Positions 1-8,464 of a stretch of DNA of 64,000 nucleotides are shown piece after piece. Position numbers and translations under genes: made by a program. The stretch is taken from assembly GCA_964418585.1 (NCBI GenBank), contig CAYQMG010000055.1:62001-126000 (forward strand), given 5' to 3'. Numbering within the stretch: the first letter of the stretch is position 1; every line of letters begins with the position of its first letter. The DNA comes from JAJRTE01 sp964418585. Lineage in GTDB: Bacteria > Myxococcota_A > UBA796 > JAJRTE01. The notes under the pieces were generated by a model that searched no databases, was not told where the DNA came from, and worked only from the letters and a program-made list of their open reading frames with translations.

Positions 1-131
1 TCCTGCTCGATCCAGCGGGGATGCGTGGCCCGAATCTGCTCGAGAATCTGCTGCTCCACCCGCTTGTGGTACGGAATGATGGCGTCATCCACTTCCCGGC
101 CACACACAGGGCACACGTACTTGCCTAGCAT
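1..131 (-). CDS. Zinc-ribbon-like protein, C-terminal part beyond window
   Basis: Reverse translation from the ATG at 131 gives a short basic and acidic helix-rich stretch led by a CPVCG knuckle (C7, C10), then a run with HKRVEQQIL and HPRWIEQ, still open at base 1. The pattern suggests a small zinc-ribbon protein whose second cysteine pair lies outside the window. No enzymatic function can be given. The nearest Shine-Dalgarno-like GGAG is 17 bases upstream of this ATG, which is too far, and the same frame stays open upstream to at least base 345 (passing a CPECC motif near 235), so the true start may be earlier. Third-position GC of that upstream part is lower than in neighbouring genes, so I kept the ATG. 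Confidence 0.5.
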   Translation of the reverse strand, partial: MLGKYVCPVCGREVDDAIIPYHKRVEQQILEQIRATHPRWIEQ

Positions 132-344
132 GGTTGCGAAATCCCAGTCTCCTTCAGCCGACCCGGACGCCGGAGCACTCGTGCGGGTCGGTTCCCCTGC
201 GTCGCCATCCGCCCACGCCCCTTCCCGCGCACAACACTCCGGACAGGCCGATGGGACGCCGACACATGCTTCCCCCAACCATAGGTCGGAATCCTCGAGG
301 GGTCCGTCAAGCGAATTGTGACCTGCGGAGCCCCGGTCCCTCCC

Positions 345-437
345 CACCCGGCACCCGATCCCCTGGGAATGCACCCTTCCCCGTCGGCCCCGAGGTGGGC
401 CAACGCACCCGGCACCCGATCCCCTGGGAATGCACCC
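345..437. repeat. 32-bp perfect direct repeat (two copies)
   Basis: Bases 345-376 and 406-437 are identical over 32 bp (beginning CACCCGGCACCCGATC), with starts 61 bp apart. They lie in the 132-542 intergenic stretch ahead of the acetyltransferase gene, where I see no convincing gene. A looser relative (CCCGGGAACACGCACC) sits near 1367 after the next gene. The two copies could be a dispersed intergenic element or a tandem duplication; nothing shows a function. Confidence 0.75.
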
Positions 438-542
438 CGGTTCGCCGCCGACTCGGATTCCCTCGCAGAATGGTCAGCGTTCGTGTTACGTTTCCCTTCC
501 AGATACGCTTCCGGCAACAGGACCAGAAGGCCAGGTTCCTCC

Positions 543-1355
543 ATGGAGACGATCGATCCGCCTCACGCAACGCCCCAGGCAACCGAGTTCATGCGGGTGT
601 ATGCGCACGCCCTGCGCTGGACCGTGGGCCTCTTCACCCACTGGCACTGGGTGCCACCGGAAACCGCCTCCTGCTGGCACTTCTTCTGTCACCCTTCCGC
701 CCGTGAGGTCCGCGCGGTGCTGCTCTACCTGGAACGGGTGCACTGGTGGGGCATCGTGGCTCGAGACCCGGATTCTGCGGTGAAGGCCTTTGCGAAACGG
801 AGCCGGGAGATACCGATCCGGTTCGTCGAGGGCGATCGCGCCCACGTGGAAGCGCTCGAGCAGTCGGAATCGCTCCTCCCGTGCGGTGCGAGACGGGAAC
901 CGTCCCTGGTGTTGCGGAGGCGGCCAGCGAAGGAGGTGGGGCCACTGCCTGCCGGATTCCGCGAGGCGCGCAAAGGCGACATTCCGGCCATTCTGGCCTA
1001 CCACAGGCAGAATCCGGGATGGGCCGCGGTCCCCTCGTGGTCGGACATCGCCTACCAGATCGAGAAGGGCGTCTACTTCGTCCAAGGGTCCCGGGGTTCG
1101 GTGCACGCCCTGGCCCGCGTCACCCCGGGCGGTGGGTTCCGGTGCATCAGCGACGTGTACACCTTTGCACCCTTTCGACGACAAGGACATGCCCACACGT
1201 TGATGCGCGGAGTCCTGAGCCGATCAGACCGTGCGGGCGAGGACGCTTGTCTCTGCGTCGAGGCGACCAACCAGCCGGCCCTGGCTCTCTACCAAGGACT
1301 CGGATTCTCCCGCTGGGACGAACGGCTGGTGCTGATCTGGAACAAGCAGCGGTAA
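543..1355 (+). CDS. GNAT family N-acetyltransferase
   Basis: 270 aa, cytoplasmic. The C-terminal half (about residues 145-270) is a GNAT fold: FREARKGDIPAILAYHRQNP is the beta1-alpha1 start, DVYTFAPFRRQGHAHTLM carries the acetyl-CoA pyrophosphate loop (R-R-Q-G-H-A), and EATNQPALALYQGLGF is the typical closing motif. The N-terminal 140 residues resemble the two-part GNATs in which a degenerate first half precedes the active second half. The ATG at 543 is preferred because the longer frame upstream runs through the 32-bp repeat. The acceptor substrate is unknown. The gene stands alone between two minus-strand neighbours. Confidence 0.82.
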   Translation: METIDPPHATPQATEFMRVYAHALRWTVGLFTHWHWVPPETASCWHFFCHPSAREVRAVLLYLERVHWWGIVARDPDSAVKAFAKRSREIPIRFVEGDRAHVEALEQSESLLPCGARREPSLVLRRRPAKEVGPLPAGFREARKGDIPAILAYHRQNPGWAAVPSWSDIAYQIEKGVYFVQGSRGSVHALARVTPGGGFRCISDVYTFAPFRRQGHAHTLMRGVLSRSDRAGEDACLCVEATNQPALALYQGLGFSRWDERLVLIWNKQR

Positions 1356-1417
1356 CCACGGTCGACCCGGGAACACGCACCCCCTCGTGCCCCTGGAAGC
1401 ACGCGGTCCGCCCGGAC

Positions 1418-2005
1418 TCACTCGTTCTCGTGCGCACCACACTTGCCGCGAAGCACGAACTGCTCCGAAGGACCGGCAGGGATGTTCGACTCAACCGATA
1501 CCACCACGGTTTCCACGTCGGCCCGGGCGGGAACTCCGAACAGGCTCCGCACCCCCTCCACGTCATCCGACAGGACCCCCAGGCTGATCGAAGAGTCGCC
1601 GCCACGCCCCCATGCCTGATAGCGCTGCGCCTCCGCCAAGGGTGGAAGGTCGAAGGCAAACAGAGCGAAGCGCGCACCATCTCCAGCAAAGAAGGCCTGG
1701 CCACGCCCTTGCCGCCCCTCCAACACACACCGCCGCGTCGATGGGTCGGCCATCAACTCGATGAGTGCATTGGCTTTCCGCAGCTCCTTCTGGCGCTGGA
1801 ACACCAGGCCTTTCCACTGGCGAAGCTGAGCTGCGTCCGCAGACCGGTCGGAAAGTATCTCGGACATTGCACTCGCCCGCTCCAGGTCGACACGCTTCTG
1901 GTGAAAAAACAGCCCGGCGAACAGCAAGGCTGCACACAGAAGCAAGGCCCCGGTCACCCGGGACCGAAGACGGCGCCGTGACGAGGACTCGAGGGTCTCC
2001 GACAT
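1418..2005 (-). CDS. RskA-like anti-sigma-type membrane protein
   Basis: 195 aa. There is an N-terminal basic stretch, one membrane segment (about residues 16-36, VTGALLLCAALLFAGLFF), a coiled-coil-prone helix, then a domain like the C-terminal part of anti-sigma-K factors: FAFDLPPLAEAQRYQAWGR, then ISLGVLSDD, then VVVSVESNIPAGPSEQFVL. Known family: RskA-type proteins hold an ECF sigma factor with a cytoplasmic N-terminal zinc or sigma-binding domain. Here the N-terminal part is only about 15 residues, so that domain is missing and no ECF sigma gene adjoins it. It may be a sensor-domain remnant or work with a distant partner. A good promoter lies just upstream. Confidence 0.65.
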   Translation of the reverse strand: MSETLESSSRRRLRSRVTGALLLCAALLFAGLFFHQKRVDLERASAMSEILSDRSADAAQLRQWKGLVFQRQKELRKANALIELMADPSTRRCVLEGRQGRGQAFFAGDGARFALFAFDLPPLAEAQRYQAWGRGGDSSISLGVLSDDVEGVRSLFGVPARADVETVVVSVESNIPAGPSEQFVLRGKCGAHENE

Positions 2006-2046
2006 GAGGCTCCCCTGGAGAGACGAAGGCGTTCACAACTTGGGGC

Positions 2047-2076
2047 ACCGTAGCACGCCCGGTCCCGTGGTGTCAA
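2047..2076 (-). promoter_or_regulatory. Sigma-70-type promoter for the RskA-like gene
   Basis: On the minus strand, a perfect TTGACA (2071-2076) is 18 bases from TACGGT (2047-2052). The start codon is at 2005, giving a leader of about 35 bases. Confidence 0.6.
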
Positions 2077-2081
2077 CGGGG

Positions 2082-4895
2082 TCACGGGCACCCTTCGGTT
2101 TCGGCCGGTTCGTTGCCGGAAATGATGTTCGTGTTCGGAATGCTCATCCGCACGTCTCCGGCACACAGGATCCCCCCACCCTGGCCGACCACTGCGGTGT
2201 TGTTCCGCACCTGGTTGGCGGACATGAGGAAAAGTGAATTGTCGATGACCATTCCGGCGCCGTTGGAGGCCTGGTTGTCGTGGATACGGCAGGCGGTGAC
2301 CATCCCGTTGAGTTCGGTGCCCTGGAAATCGGCAAGATAGATCCCCCCACCCAAAGAGGAGGCCTCGTTGTAGGCGATCTCGGTCTCGGAGGTCTCCCCC
2401 TTTCCCACCGAAATCGAACTCAGGCCGGCGGCATAGATCCCGGCTCCCAAGGCTGCGGTGTTGTTCCCAATGTACGTGCCTTCCACGGTCAGGGAGGATT
2501 CTTGCCCCGCATGGATTCCTCCCCCCTGACCCGTGACCGCGTTGAACTGCACGAACCCTCCAGAAACCGTGGCCTTGCCAAGCGACGACACGTACAGGCC
2601 CCCACCTTGCTCCCCGGTCTCGCCTCCATTGCCGTCCAGGGTGACATCTTCCAGCAGTACCCCCGCGTGGGCGTCCACGAACACCCCGCCGCCTCGAGGC
2701 GCTCCGCACCCCGTCACAGACGTGGTCTCGAGTACCAGACCTCCGGTGCCGGTCACCAGGATGGCTCCGCCACTTTCAGCGGCAATGTTGGCATCGAAAA
2801 AACCGCCGGTCACGGCAACCACGAACTGGTCCGCCGCATCCACATAGATTCCAGCGCCGTACTCGGCCTCGTTCTCGACAACCACGTTGCCCGCAATCGA
2901 TCCGCCGACATGCCCTTTCAGGAGCATGCCCCCACCACGACCCACGGCGACGTTGCGATAGACCGCGTTGTCCTCGAGCACGAACTGGGCCGTCTCGGCG
3001 TCCCCCGCGTCCAGGTAGACCCCGGCTCCATCGGTACCCCGGTTGCCCAACACGGCATTCCCGGTTATCTCCGGAACCTGCCCGGCGTCCACGAATACCC
3101 CGCCCCCCGAACCGGTCACGGTGTTGTCCAGCACGTCGTTGTCCCGGAGAACGGCCGCCCCGGTCCCTTGCAAACATACGCCGCCCCCCTGCGCCGCCGT
3201 GCAGGTCTCGACCCGGTTCCGTTCGATCCGCGGGGTCCCCCCGGTCACCAGGATCCCGCCGCCACATCCATCGGTATCTCCCCCACGCACGACAAAGCCT
3301 ACCAGCGCCACATCCTGCCCCCCGGTTTGCGACAGGGTCACGACCGGCCCCACACCCTGCCCATCGATCACCGAGACATCGACAGGATCCTGTACCTCGC
3401 CGGCAAGATAGGTGTCCAGATCCACTCGAGGCACAGGAAAGGCGGCACGAATCCGGAGCGGGTAACCATGAAAGTCGATCGTTTCCTCGTAGACTCCCGG
3501 TTGCACCTTGATGTCGGCGCATGAGGCGTCCCAGGCAAAAGCATCGATCGCAGCCTGGATACTGGCGTAGGGCGATGTCCACGAGCCATCCCCGTCGCCG
3601 GCGGCGTGCCGATCGACCCACCGAGGACAGTCGTCGAGGCAGTCCGGAATCTGGTCCCCGTCCGTGTCCTCAGCCCCTTCCGGCGTCTCCTCGTCCACCC
3701 CTCCGTCACAATCATCGTCCAGGCCGTTGCACACCTCGAGCGCCCCGGGATATACCTCGGCCGCGCCGTCGTCGCAGTCCGCACAGGCCACGGCGCCGTC
3801 TCCGTCCACGTCCTCGGTTTCCTCGAGGGGCACTTCCCCGTCGCAGTCGTCGTCCAGGCCGTTGCACCGTTCCTCGGCACCGGGATACGCGGCCGGGTCC
3901 GTGTCGTCACAGTCGTCGTCGACCGGGGCATAGCCCTCGGGTTGGTCGCAGTGCAGGACGATCGCCAGGTCCACCCCATGGCCGTCGCCGTCCATGTCCT
4001 GGTAGTAGGTGAACCGAACCAATCCGTCATCCGGCTCCCCATCGCAGTCGTCGTCCAGGCCGTTGCAGGTCTCCACCGCGCCGGGATGAACGTTCGGGTC
4101 GGCGTCGTCACAGTCTGCGTCATCCTCCACGTAACCGGGTGTGACGGTGCACGAATATCGAGGCGGTTGGGTGCCGTCCCCGTATCCGTCCCCGTCCATG
4201 TCCGGGTAGGTGGTGAGCTTGACGCCGTTGTCGATGACGTCGTCGCAATCGTCGTCGATCCCGTTGCAAATCTCGTCGGCGCCGGGGTAGATGTCCGGGT
4301 CCATGTCGTTGCAGTCGTTGCCGTAGAGGGAGTGGTTGGGTGGGGGGGTGCAACTTTCCTTGGGGAGTGCCCCGGTGCCATACCCGTCGCCGTCGTTGTC
4401 CCGGTAGTAGGTCTGGGGTTCCACCCCGTCGTCCGGGATTCCGTCGCAATCGTCATCCACGTAGTTGCAGACCTCCGGGGCTCCGGGGTGAACATCCACG
4501 TCCGCGTCGTCGCAGTCTGTTCCGCCGGGGCATGCTGCTTCCGAGATGAAGCCGTCCCCATCTTCGTCCACGTCTCGAACCCCGTCGCAGTCGTTGTCCT
4601 TCCGGTCGCAAACCTCCTCGGCGCCGGGGTAGATGTCCGGGTCCATGTCGTTGCAATCGATGTCGGCGCAGAACCCGTCTTCATCCTGGTCGGGGCACGC
4701 GGTCGGTGTGGCCACCCCGGGCGGGGTGTCGTCGTCGCCCAGTTGGACAGGTGTAGGACTCGACTCGTTGTTCTGACTCGGGTCGTATCCGCACCCTCCG
4801 AACGGATGACACAACACCGCCACCCAGACGGTGAAAACCAGGAACGGGACACGGGCACCCGGCGCTCCCGGGTGCGGCGACGGGCTGGTGGCCAT
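2082..4895 (-). CDS. Lipoprotein with MopE/MopC metal-binding repeats and beta-helix
   Basis: 937 aa. Probable lipoprotein: a hydrophobic N-terminus ends at Cys35 (PFGGC). Residues about 60-420 hold six imperfect repeats of the form DCxDxDPxxxPGAxExCNGxDDDCDG, the acidic cysteine-paired motif of myxobacterial putative metal-binding proteins (MopE/MopC type, probably Ca or Cu). The rest is a glycine-rich right-handed parallel beta-helix with repeated units such as GGGIxVxG and NxAxxxGAGIYVDA. The ATG at 4895 follows GGGAGGT at good spacing; the open frame upstream of it is not used. It is probably anchored at the outer membrane or cell surface. No enzymatic residues are evident. Confidence 0.88.
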   Translation of the reverse strand: MATSPSPHPGAPGARVPFLVFTVWVAVLCHPFGGCGYDPSQNNESSPTPVQLGDDDTPPGVATPTACPDQDEDGFCADIDCNDMDPDIYPGAEEVCDRKDNDCDGVRDVDEDGDGFISEAACPGGTDCDDADVDVHPGAPEVCNYVDDDCDGIPDDGVEPQTYYRDNDGDGYGTGALPKESCTPPPNHSLYGNDCNDMDPDIYPGADEICNGIDDDCDDVIDNGVKLTTYPDMDGDGYGDGTQPPRYSCTVTPGYVEDDADCDDADPNVHPGAVETCNGLDDDCDGEPDDGLVRFTYYQDMDGDGHGVDLAIVLHCDQPEGYAPVDDDCDDTDPAAYPGAEERCNGLDDDCDGEVPLEETEDVDGDGAVACADCDDGAAEVYPGALEVCNGLDDDCDGGVDEETPEGAEDTDGDQIPDCLDDCPRWVDRHAAGDGDGSWTSPYASIQAAIDAFAWDASCADIKVQPGVYEETIDFHGYPLRIRAAFPVPRVDLDTYLAGEVQDPVDVSVIDGQGVGPVVTLSQTGGQDVALVGFVVRGGDTDGCGGGILVTGGTPRIERNRVETCTAAQGGGVCLQGTGAAVLRDNDVLDNTVTGSGGGVFVDAGQVPEITGNAVLGNRGTDGAGVYLDAGDAETAQFVLEDNAVYRNVAVGRGGGMLLKGHVGGSIAGNVVVENEAEYGAGIYVDAADQFVVAVTGGFFDANIAAESGGAILVTGTGGLVLETTSVTGCGAPRGGGVFVDAHAGVLLEDVTLDGNGGETGEQGGGLYVSSLGKATVSGGFVQFNAVTGQGGGIHAGQESSLTVEGTYIGNNTAALGAGIYAAGLSSISVGKGETSETEIAYNEASSLGGGIYLADFQGTELNGMVTACRIHDNQASNGAGMVIDNSLFLMSANQVRNNTAVVGQGGGILCAGDVRMSIPNTNIISGNEPAETEGCP

Positions 4896-4956
4896 GGGGA
4901 CCTCCCGGCGACAAGCAGACTTGGGTTTCGTGGCGGACTTCGACGTTTCCAATGAC

Positions 4957-4985
4957 AGGATAGCAGGTTCAACCCCGCGCGGCAA
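4957..4985 (-). promoter_or_regulatory. Sigma-70-type promoter for the repeat lipoprotein
   Basis: Minus strand: TTGCCG (4980-4985), 17-base spacer, TATCCT (4957-4962). The leader to the ATG at 4895 is about 55 bases. Confidence 0.55.
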
Positions 4986-5107
4986 CAAGGGAGTCCGGCC
5001 CGCCACTCCAGGCAGGCAACAGACAGGTGTCTTTCTGCCGAAAACGGCAACAGGGGGCCTGAGTGTCCCCTGTACGCAGGCTCGAGGAGCACGCGGTCGC
5101 CTCGAGG

Positions 5108-6571
5108 TCACCGCAAGAAGGTCTCCGGGTCGTCCCACCGGCGCGTCAGCGTGCGGTGCAGGTCCCGGGCGGCCCCGCCCATCTCCCGCCGGACGGCGTG
5201 GTGGGCAAGCGTGATGAAGCGGTTGCGCCGGGTACGGCGAAAAAACGTTGTCCACTCGACCCCTGCCAGGTAGGTGGGTCGGAAGTAGAACCGCCGATAG
5301 GCGCTGTGGAACAGGGCCTCGAGGTCCACAGAATGGTGAATCACCTGGTGGACGTTGTCATAGAACGTCAGGGGCACGGTCTGGTCGAGCAGGCCTCGAG
5401 CCTGATAATCGTCGTACAGGTCCGTGCCCGGATAAGGGGTGAGTACGTTGTATTTCACGATTGACGGCATGTGGACGAACGAAGCCTGGATGGTCTGCTC
5501 CATGTCCTCCATGGTTTCGTTCTCGAATCCGAAGATGTACGATCCGACCGAGTGGATACGCCTGGATCGCAGCCGTTCGAACAGGGCTCGGAGGTCGTCT
5601 GACTGGCGGATCTTGCCCAGGGTCTCCCGGCACGGGTCGCTCACGCTCTCGACCCCGAAGTAGACGAGGCGCACGTTGGCCCGGTCGCACAGGTCGATCA
5701 GGTCGTCCCTGCGTCGGAACGTGGCGATTCGCGTGGCGATCATGAACTCGAATCGCCGTTCCAGGTTGGCTCCGAGGAGTTGCTCGAGGACCTCTCGCCC
5801 GTGGCGAACCGGGCCGAAGAAGTCGTTGTCGACGAACATGATTCTGCGCACGAATGGGAAGTCGGTGTGGATGGCGCGCAATTCCTCGACGACGTGTTCG
5901 GGCGAACGGAGTCGATAGCGCCTGCCTTCCTTGGGGGCCTGGGTGCAGAAGGTGCATGCATAGGCGCAGCCTCGCTTGGTTTCCACCGTGGTGCTCCGAA
6001 GCTTGCGTCCCTGGGCAAAGGAGTAGGCGCGATAGCGCTTCAGTGGGAAGAGGTGCCGGGCGGGCAGAGGCTGTTGGTCCAGGTCGGCCAACAGAGGACG
6101 GTCCGGCGTTCTGACCACCCGGCCGTCGTCCCGATAGACCAGACCTGAAACCAGTGCCGGGTCCCGGGCCAGGATGAGTTCCAGCATAGTGACCTCTCCT
6201 TCCCCGCGGACGCACACGTCGACATGAGGACACTCGGCCATGACCCGTTCCGGGGCGAAGGTGGCGGGAAGGCCGCCGAACACGACGCGCGGAACCCCGG
6301 TCGCATGGGCCAGACGGGCGACCCGATAGGCGTTCTCGAGGGTTCCATAGATGACCGGAACGGCGAGGAGGTGAGGCCGCACGTGCCGAATACGGGCCTG
6401 AAGTGCCGCGAGAGAGCGGCAGTCCACAGCGCAATCGACGACCGAGACGGCCACACCGTGTTGCTCGAGATGGGCGGCGATCCAGGCTGCGCCCAGATAG
6501 ATTTCATCGTACGAGAAGGTCCAGACCTTCTCCACCAGGGGAGGGATGACGAAAAGGACTCGAGGCTTCAT
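5108..6571 (-). CDS. Cobalamin-type (B12-binding domain) radical SAM protein
   Basis: 487 aa, soluble. Residues 1-135 form a Rossmann-like B12-binding domain (VLFVIPPL, VFGGLPATFAPE, VRGEGE), followed by a radical SAM barrel with the cluster ligands C202, C206 and C209 (KRGCAYACTFC). No DxHxxG histidine is present, so cobalamin, if bound, would be His-off, as in other class B enzymes. The C-terminal domain (PLTFYDN...) is the helical tail common to this family. Last gene of the four-gene operon 9520-5108; its ATG lies 3 bases after the preceding stop. The reaction is unknown; relatives methylate unactivated carbons or carry out ring rearrangements. Confidence 0.88.
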   Translation of the reverse strand: MKPRVLFVIPPLVEKVWTFSYDEIYLGAAWIAAHLEQHGVAVSVVDCAVDCRSLAALQARIRHVRPHLLAVPVIYGTLENAYRVARLAHATGVPRVVFGGLPATFAPERVMAECPHVDVCVRGEGEVTMLELILARDPALVSGLVYRDDGRVVRTPDRPLLADLDQQPLPARHLFPLKRYRAYSFAQGRKLRSTTVETKRGCAYACTFCTQAPKEGRRYRLRSPEHVVEELRAIHTDFPFVRRIMFVDNDFFGPVRHGREVLEQLLGANLERRFEFMIATRIATFRRRDDLIDLCDRANVRLVYFGVESVSDPCRETLGKIRQSDDLRALFERLRSRRIHSVGSYIFGFENETMEDMEQTIQASFVHMPSIVKYNVLTPYPGTDLYDDYQARGLLDQTVPLTFYDNVHQVIHHSVDLEALFHSAYRRFYFRPTYLAGVEWTTFFRRTRRNRFITLAHHAVRREMGGAARDLHRTLTRRWDDPETFLR

Positions 6572-6574
6572 CGA

Positions 6575-7729
6575 CTACAGTCCCAGCACAGTGGGTGGCA
6601 CGGCCCGATTGTGGCACAAGGGATCACGGGCGTCCAGGCGCCCGGTGGCCAGGAAGGCGTGCGTCTTGCATCCACCGCCGCACACGTTCTCGTGCTCGCA
6701 CCCACGGCAGTCGTCCGGAAGCCGGTGCCAGGCTTCCCGGCGGCTCAGCACCCGATTCCAGAGCACGGTCATGGTTTCTCGAGTCACGTTGCCCACGCTC
6801 AAGCTGTCTGGAGCAAAGGCACACGGGAGGACCTCCCCGGTGGAGGAAATGTAGAGGATACGCCCGTAGTCCTGGCAGGTACTCCCGGTCATGCGGGCGA
6901 AGACCCGGTTGGGTGAGGGGATCCTGCCCGATCGTGATAGTCGCTCCATCAGGGCGCTCCACTCGGCCGGAGAGACCTCGATGTGGTGGGAATCCGATCC
7001 GACCGGGAGGCACCGTTCGATGACATAGCGGATATCATGGGCGTCGAGCATGTCGAGGAAAGATTCGACGTGTGGGTAGTTCAGGCGAGTCACGGTCAGG
7101 AAGACGGCGGTGAAGAATCCGGCACGACGGGTACGAAGGAGGTTTGCGAAGACCAGATTGTAGTCGGCGCCCGGCCCGGCCAAGGTCTGGTAGGCTTCGC
7201 GACAGTCGAAGTTGAAGTAGAACATGATCATGGGATCGAGCCGCAGGAGACGTTCCACGGTCCGGTCGTCGAGCAAGGTGCCGTTCGTGTTGATGGCCAC
7301 GATCAGGCGTCTCGAGACAAGCTGTTCAATGAACCAGAAAAACCTGGGATGAAGCAGGGGTTCTCCTCCGAGCACCTGGACGAAATAGGCTCCGAGTTCG
7401 TCGATCCCACGGTCGACCACCTCGAGCCAGTCGGTGATGGACAGACTCGCCCTGCTGTGGTCCACGTAGCAGTAAGCGCATGCGAGGTTGCACCGCTCCG
7501 TGATGTGCACGGCGATTCGCTGAGGCCGGATGGCCACATATCGCTCCCACATCACACGGGCCACGCGATTGACCGCCGGAACAGCAAGGACCCGATCCAG
7601 CACGTCGTATGCCGGAGTAAGACGCCGGTTGGTGTACAGGTGCTTGGCGACACGGAATACCGCGGGCCTCAGCCTTCGAGACGCCCAGGCGTGGGGGCGG
7701 CTCTTCTTTGCGCCTCTTGCTCCTCCCAT
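6575..7729 (-). CDS. Radical SAM protein with SPASM-like C-terminal cysteines
   Basis: 384 aa. The CNLACAYC motif gives ligands C80, C84 and C87. GGEP (121-124) is the SAM-amino contact and INTNGTLL follows. The C-terminal part has DDCRGCEHENVCGGGC plus a later Cys, matching the auxiliary-cluster signature of SPASM/twitch proteins, which in known members oxidise or crosslink peptides or modify cofactors. The start at 7729 is chosen because GGGGAGG sits 7 bases upstream and the ATG is 2 bases past the methyltransferase stop; an upstream ATG at 7771 would overlap that gene. No precursor peptide gene is visible nearby, so the substrate is open. Confidence 0.87.
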   Translation of the reverse strand: MGGARGAKKSRPHAWASRRLRPAVFRVAKHLYTNRRLTPAYDVLDRVLAVPAVNRVARVMWERYVAIRPQRIAVHITERCNLACAYCYVDHSRASLSITDWLEVVDRGIDELGAYFVQVLGGEPLLHPRFFWFIEQLVSRRLIVAINTNGTLLDDRTVERLLRLDPMIMFYFNFDCREAYQTLAGPGADYNLVFANLLRTRRAGFFTAVFLTVTRLNYPHVESFLDMLDAHDIRYVIERCLPVGSDSHHIEVSPAEWSALMERLSRSGRIPSPNRVFARMTGSTCQDYGRILYISSTGEVLPCAFAPDSLSVGNVTRETMTVLWNRVLSRREAWHRLPDDCRGCEHENVCGGGCKTHAFLATGRLDARDPLCHNRAVPPTVLGL

Positions 7730-7731
7730 GC

Positions 7732-8403
7732 CTAGTCCTCCCCTCGAGTCGAGACGTTGCGCTGCGCCCACAACAGGTATTCGAACCGACTCACCGGGCG
7801 ACTACGCCAGGAGAACCCCCTCGCAGCCAGCCGGGAGCCCAGCTCTGCGGCGGAAATGAGGTGCAGATCCTCAAGAAAGACCTCCTCGATGAGCTTGAGG
7901 ATCCGGGTGCGCACCCGCCCCGGTTCATACTCGACCACCACGATGGTGCCCCGATCTCCCAGCAACTCACAGGCCCGGTCCACAAATGCGTCGGCACGCC
8001 CCGTGTGATGGAGGAAATCGGAGCAGAAGATACAGTCGAACACACCGGGCTTGAATGGGTGACGGAAGAAATCCCCCACGACTGGAACGACGTCCGGTCC
8101 GGACAACCGAACCTCTGGTGCGCGTCGAAGCATGTTCTCTGCCACGTCCAGCGCCACGACCTGGTCAAAGAAGGAGCGCAACGTTGGGATAAACAGTCCC
8201 GTCCCTGCCCCGGCGTCCAGCACCCGACGGCGAGGCCCCAGGGTCGGCTCGAGGCTCAGGAGCGCCCGGTACAACACCTCCGGCGTGTAAAGGCCGAACC
8301 GGGCGCGGTTCCGGTCGTAGCCCTCCGCCTCGCAGTCGAACGTGTGCGGCAGATTCTTTCCCCGCAACGTCCGAATCACCCGTCTGGCTGCCCGCCGGAT
8401 CAT
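7732..8403 (-). CDS. SAM-dependent class I methyltransferase
   Basis: 223 aa. The glycine-rich motif I VLDAGAGTGLF (about residues 61-71), the motif II acid (ALDVAENML) and CSDFLHHTG identify a class I (UbiE/Methyltransf_11-type) SAM methyltransferase. The C-terminal tail is basic. It is embedded in the minus-strand radical SAM operon and its stop touches the next gene's ribosome-binding site, so it is almost certainly co-translated. It probably methylates a hydroxyl, amine or carbon of the same pathway intermediate; the target cannot be told from sequence. Confidence 0.85.
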   Translation of the reverse strand: MIRRAARRVIRTLRGKNLPHTFDCEAEGYDRNRARFGLYTPEVLYRALLSLEPTLGPRRRVLDAGAGTGLFIPTLRSFFDQVVALDVAENMLRRAPEVRLSGPDVVPVVGDFFRHPFKPGVFDCIFCSDFLHHTGRADAFVDRACELLGDRGTIVVVEYEPGRVRTRILKLIEEVFLEDLHLISAAELGSRLAARGFSWRSRPVSRFEYLLWAQRNVSTRGED

Positions 8404-8464
8404 CTCCCCTCATCCTCCCTTCCACCCTCGAGCCCGTCGGAGCCCATCGGCGCTCGAGGGTCCA

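Noticed and set aside
132..345. Upstream extension of the zinc-ribbon protein with a CPECC motif
   Set aside because: The frame is open, but third-position GC is low and no start codon with a ribosome-binding site was found. Kept only as a note.
3700..4660. Regularly spaced DNA repeats that could be read as a CRISPR or tandem array
   Set aside because: They are in frame and encode the degenerate CNGxDDDCDG protein repeats; unit length and spacing vary.
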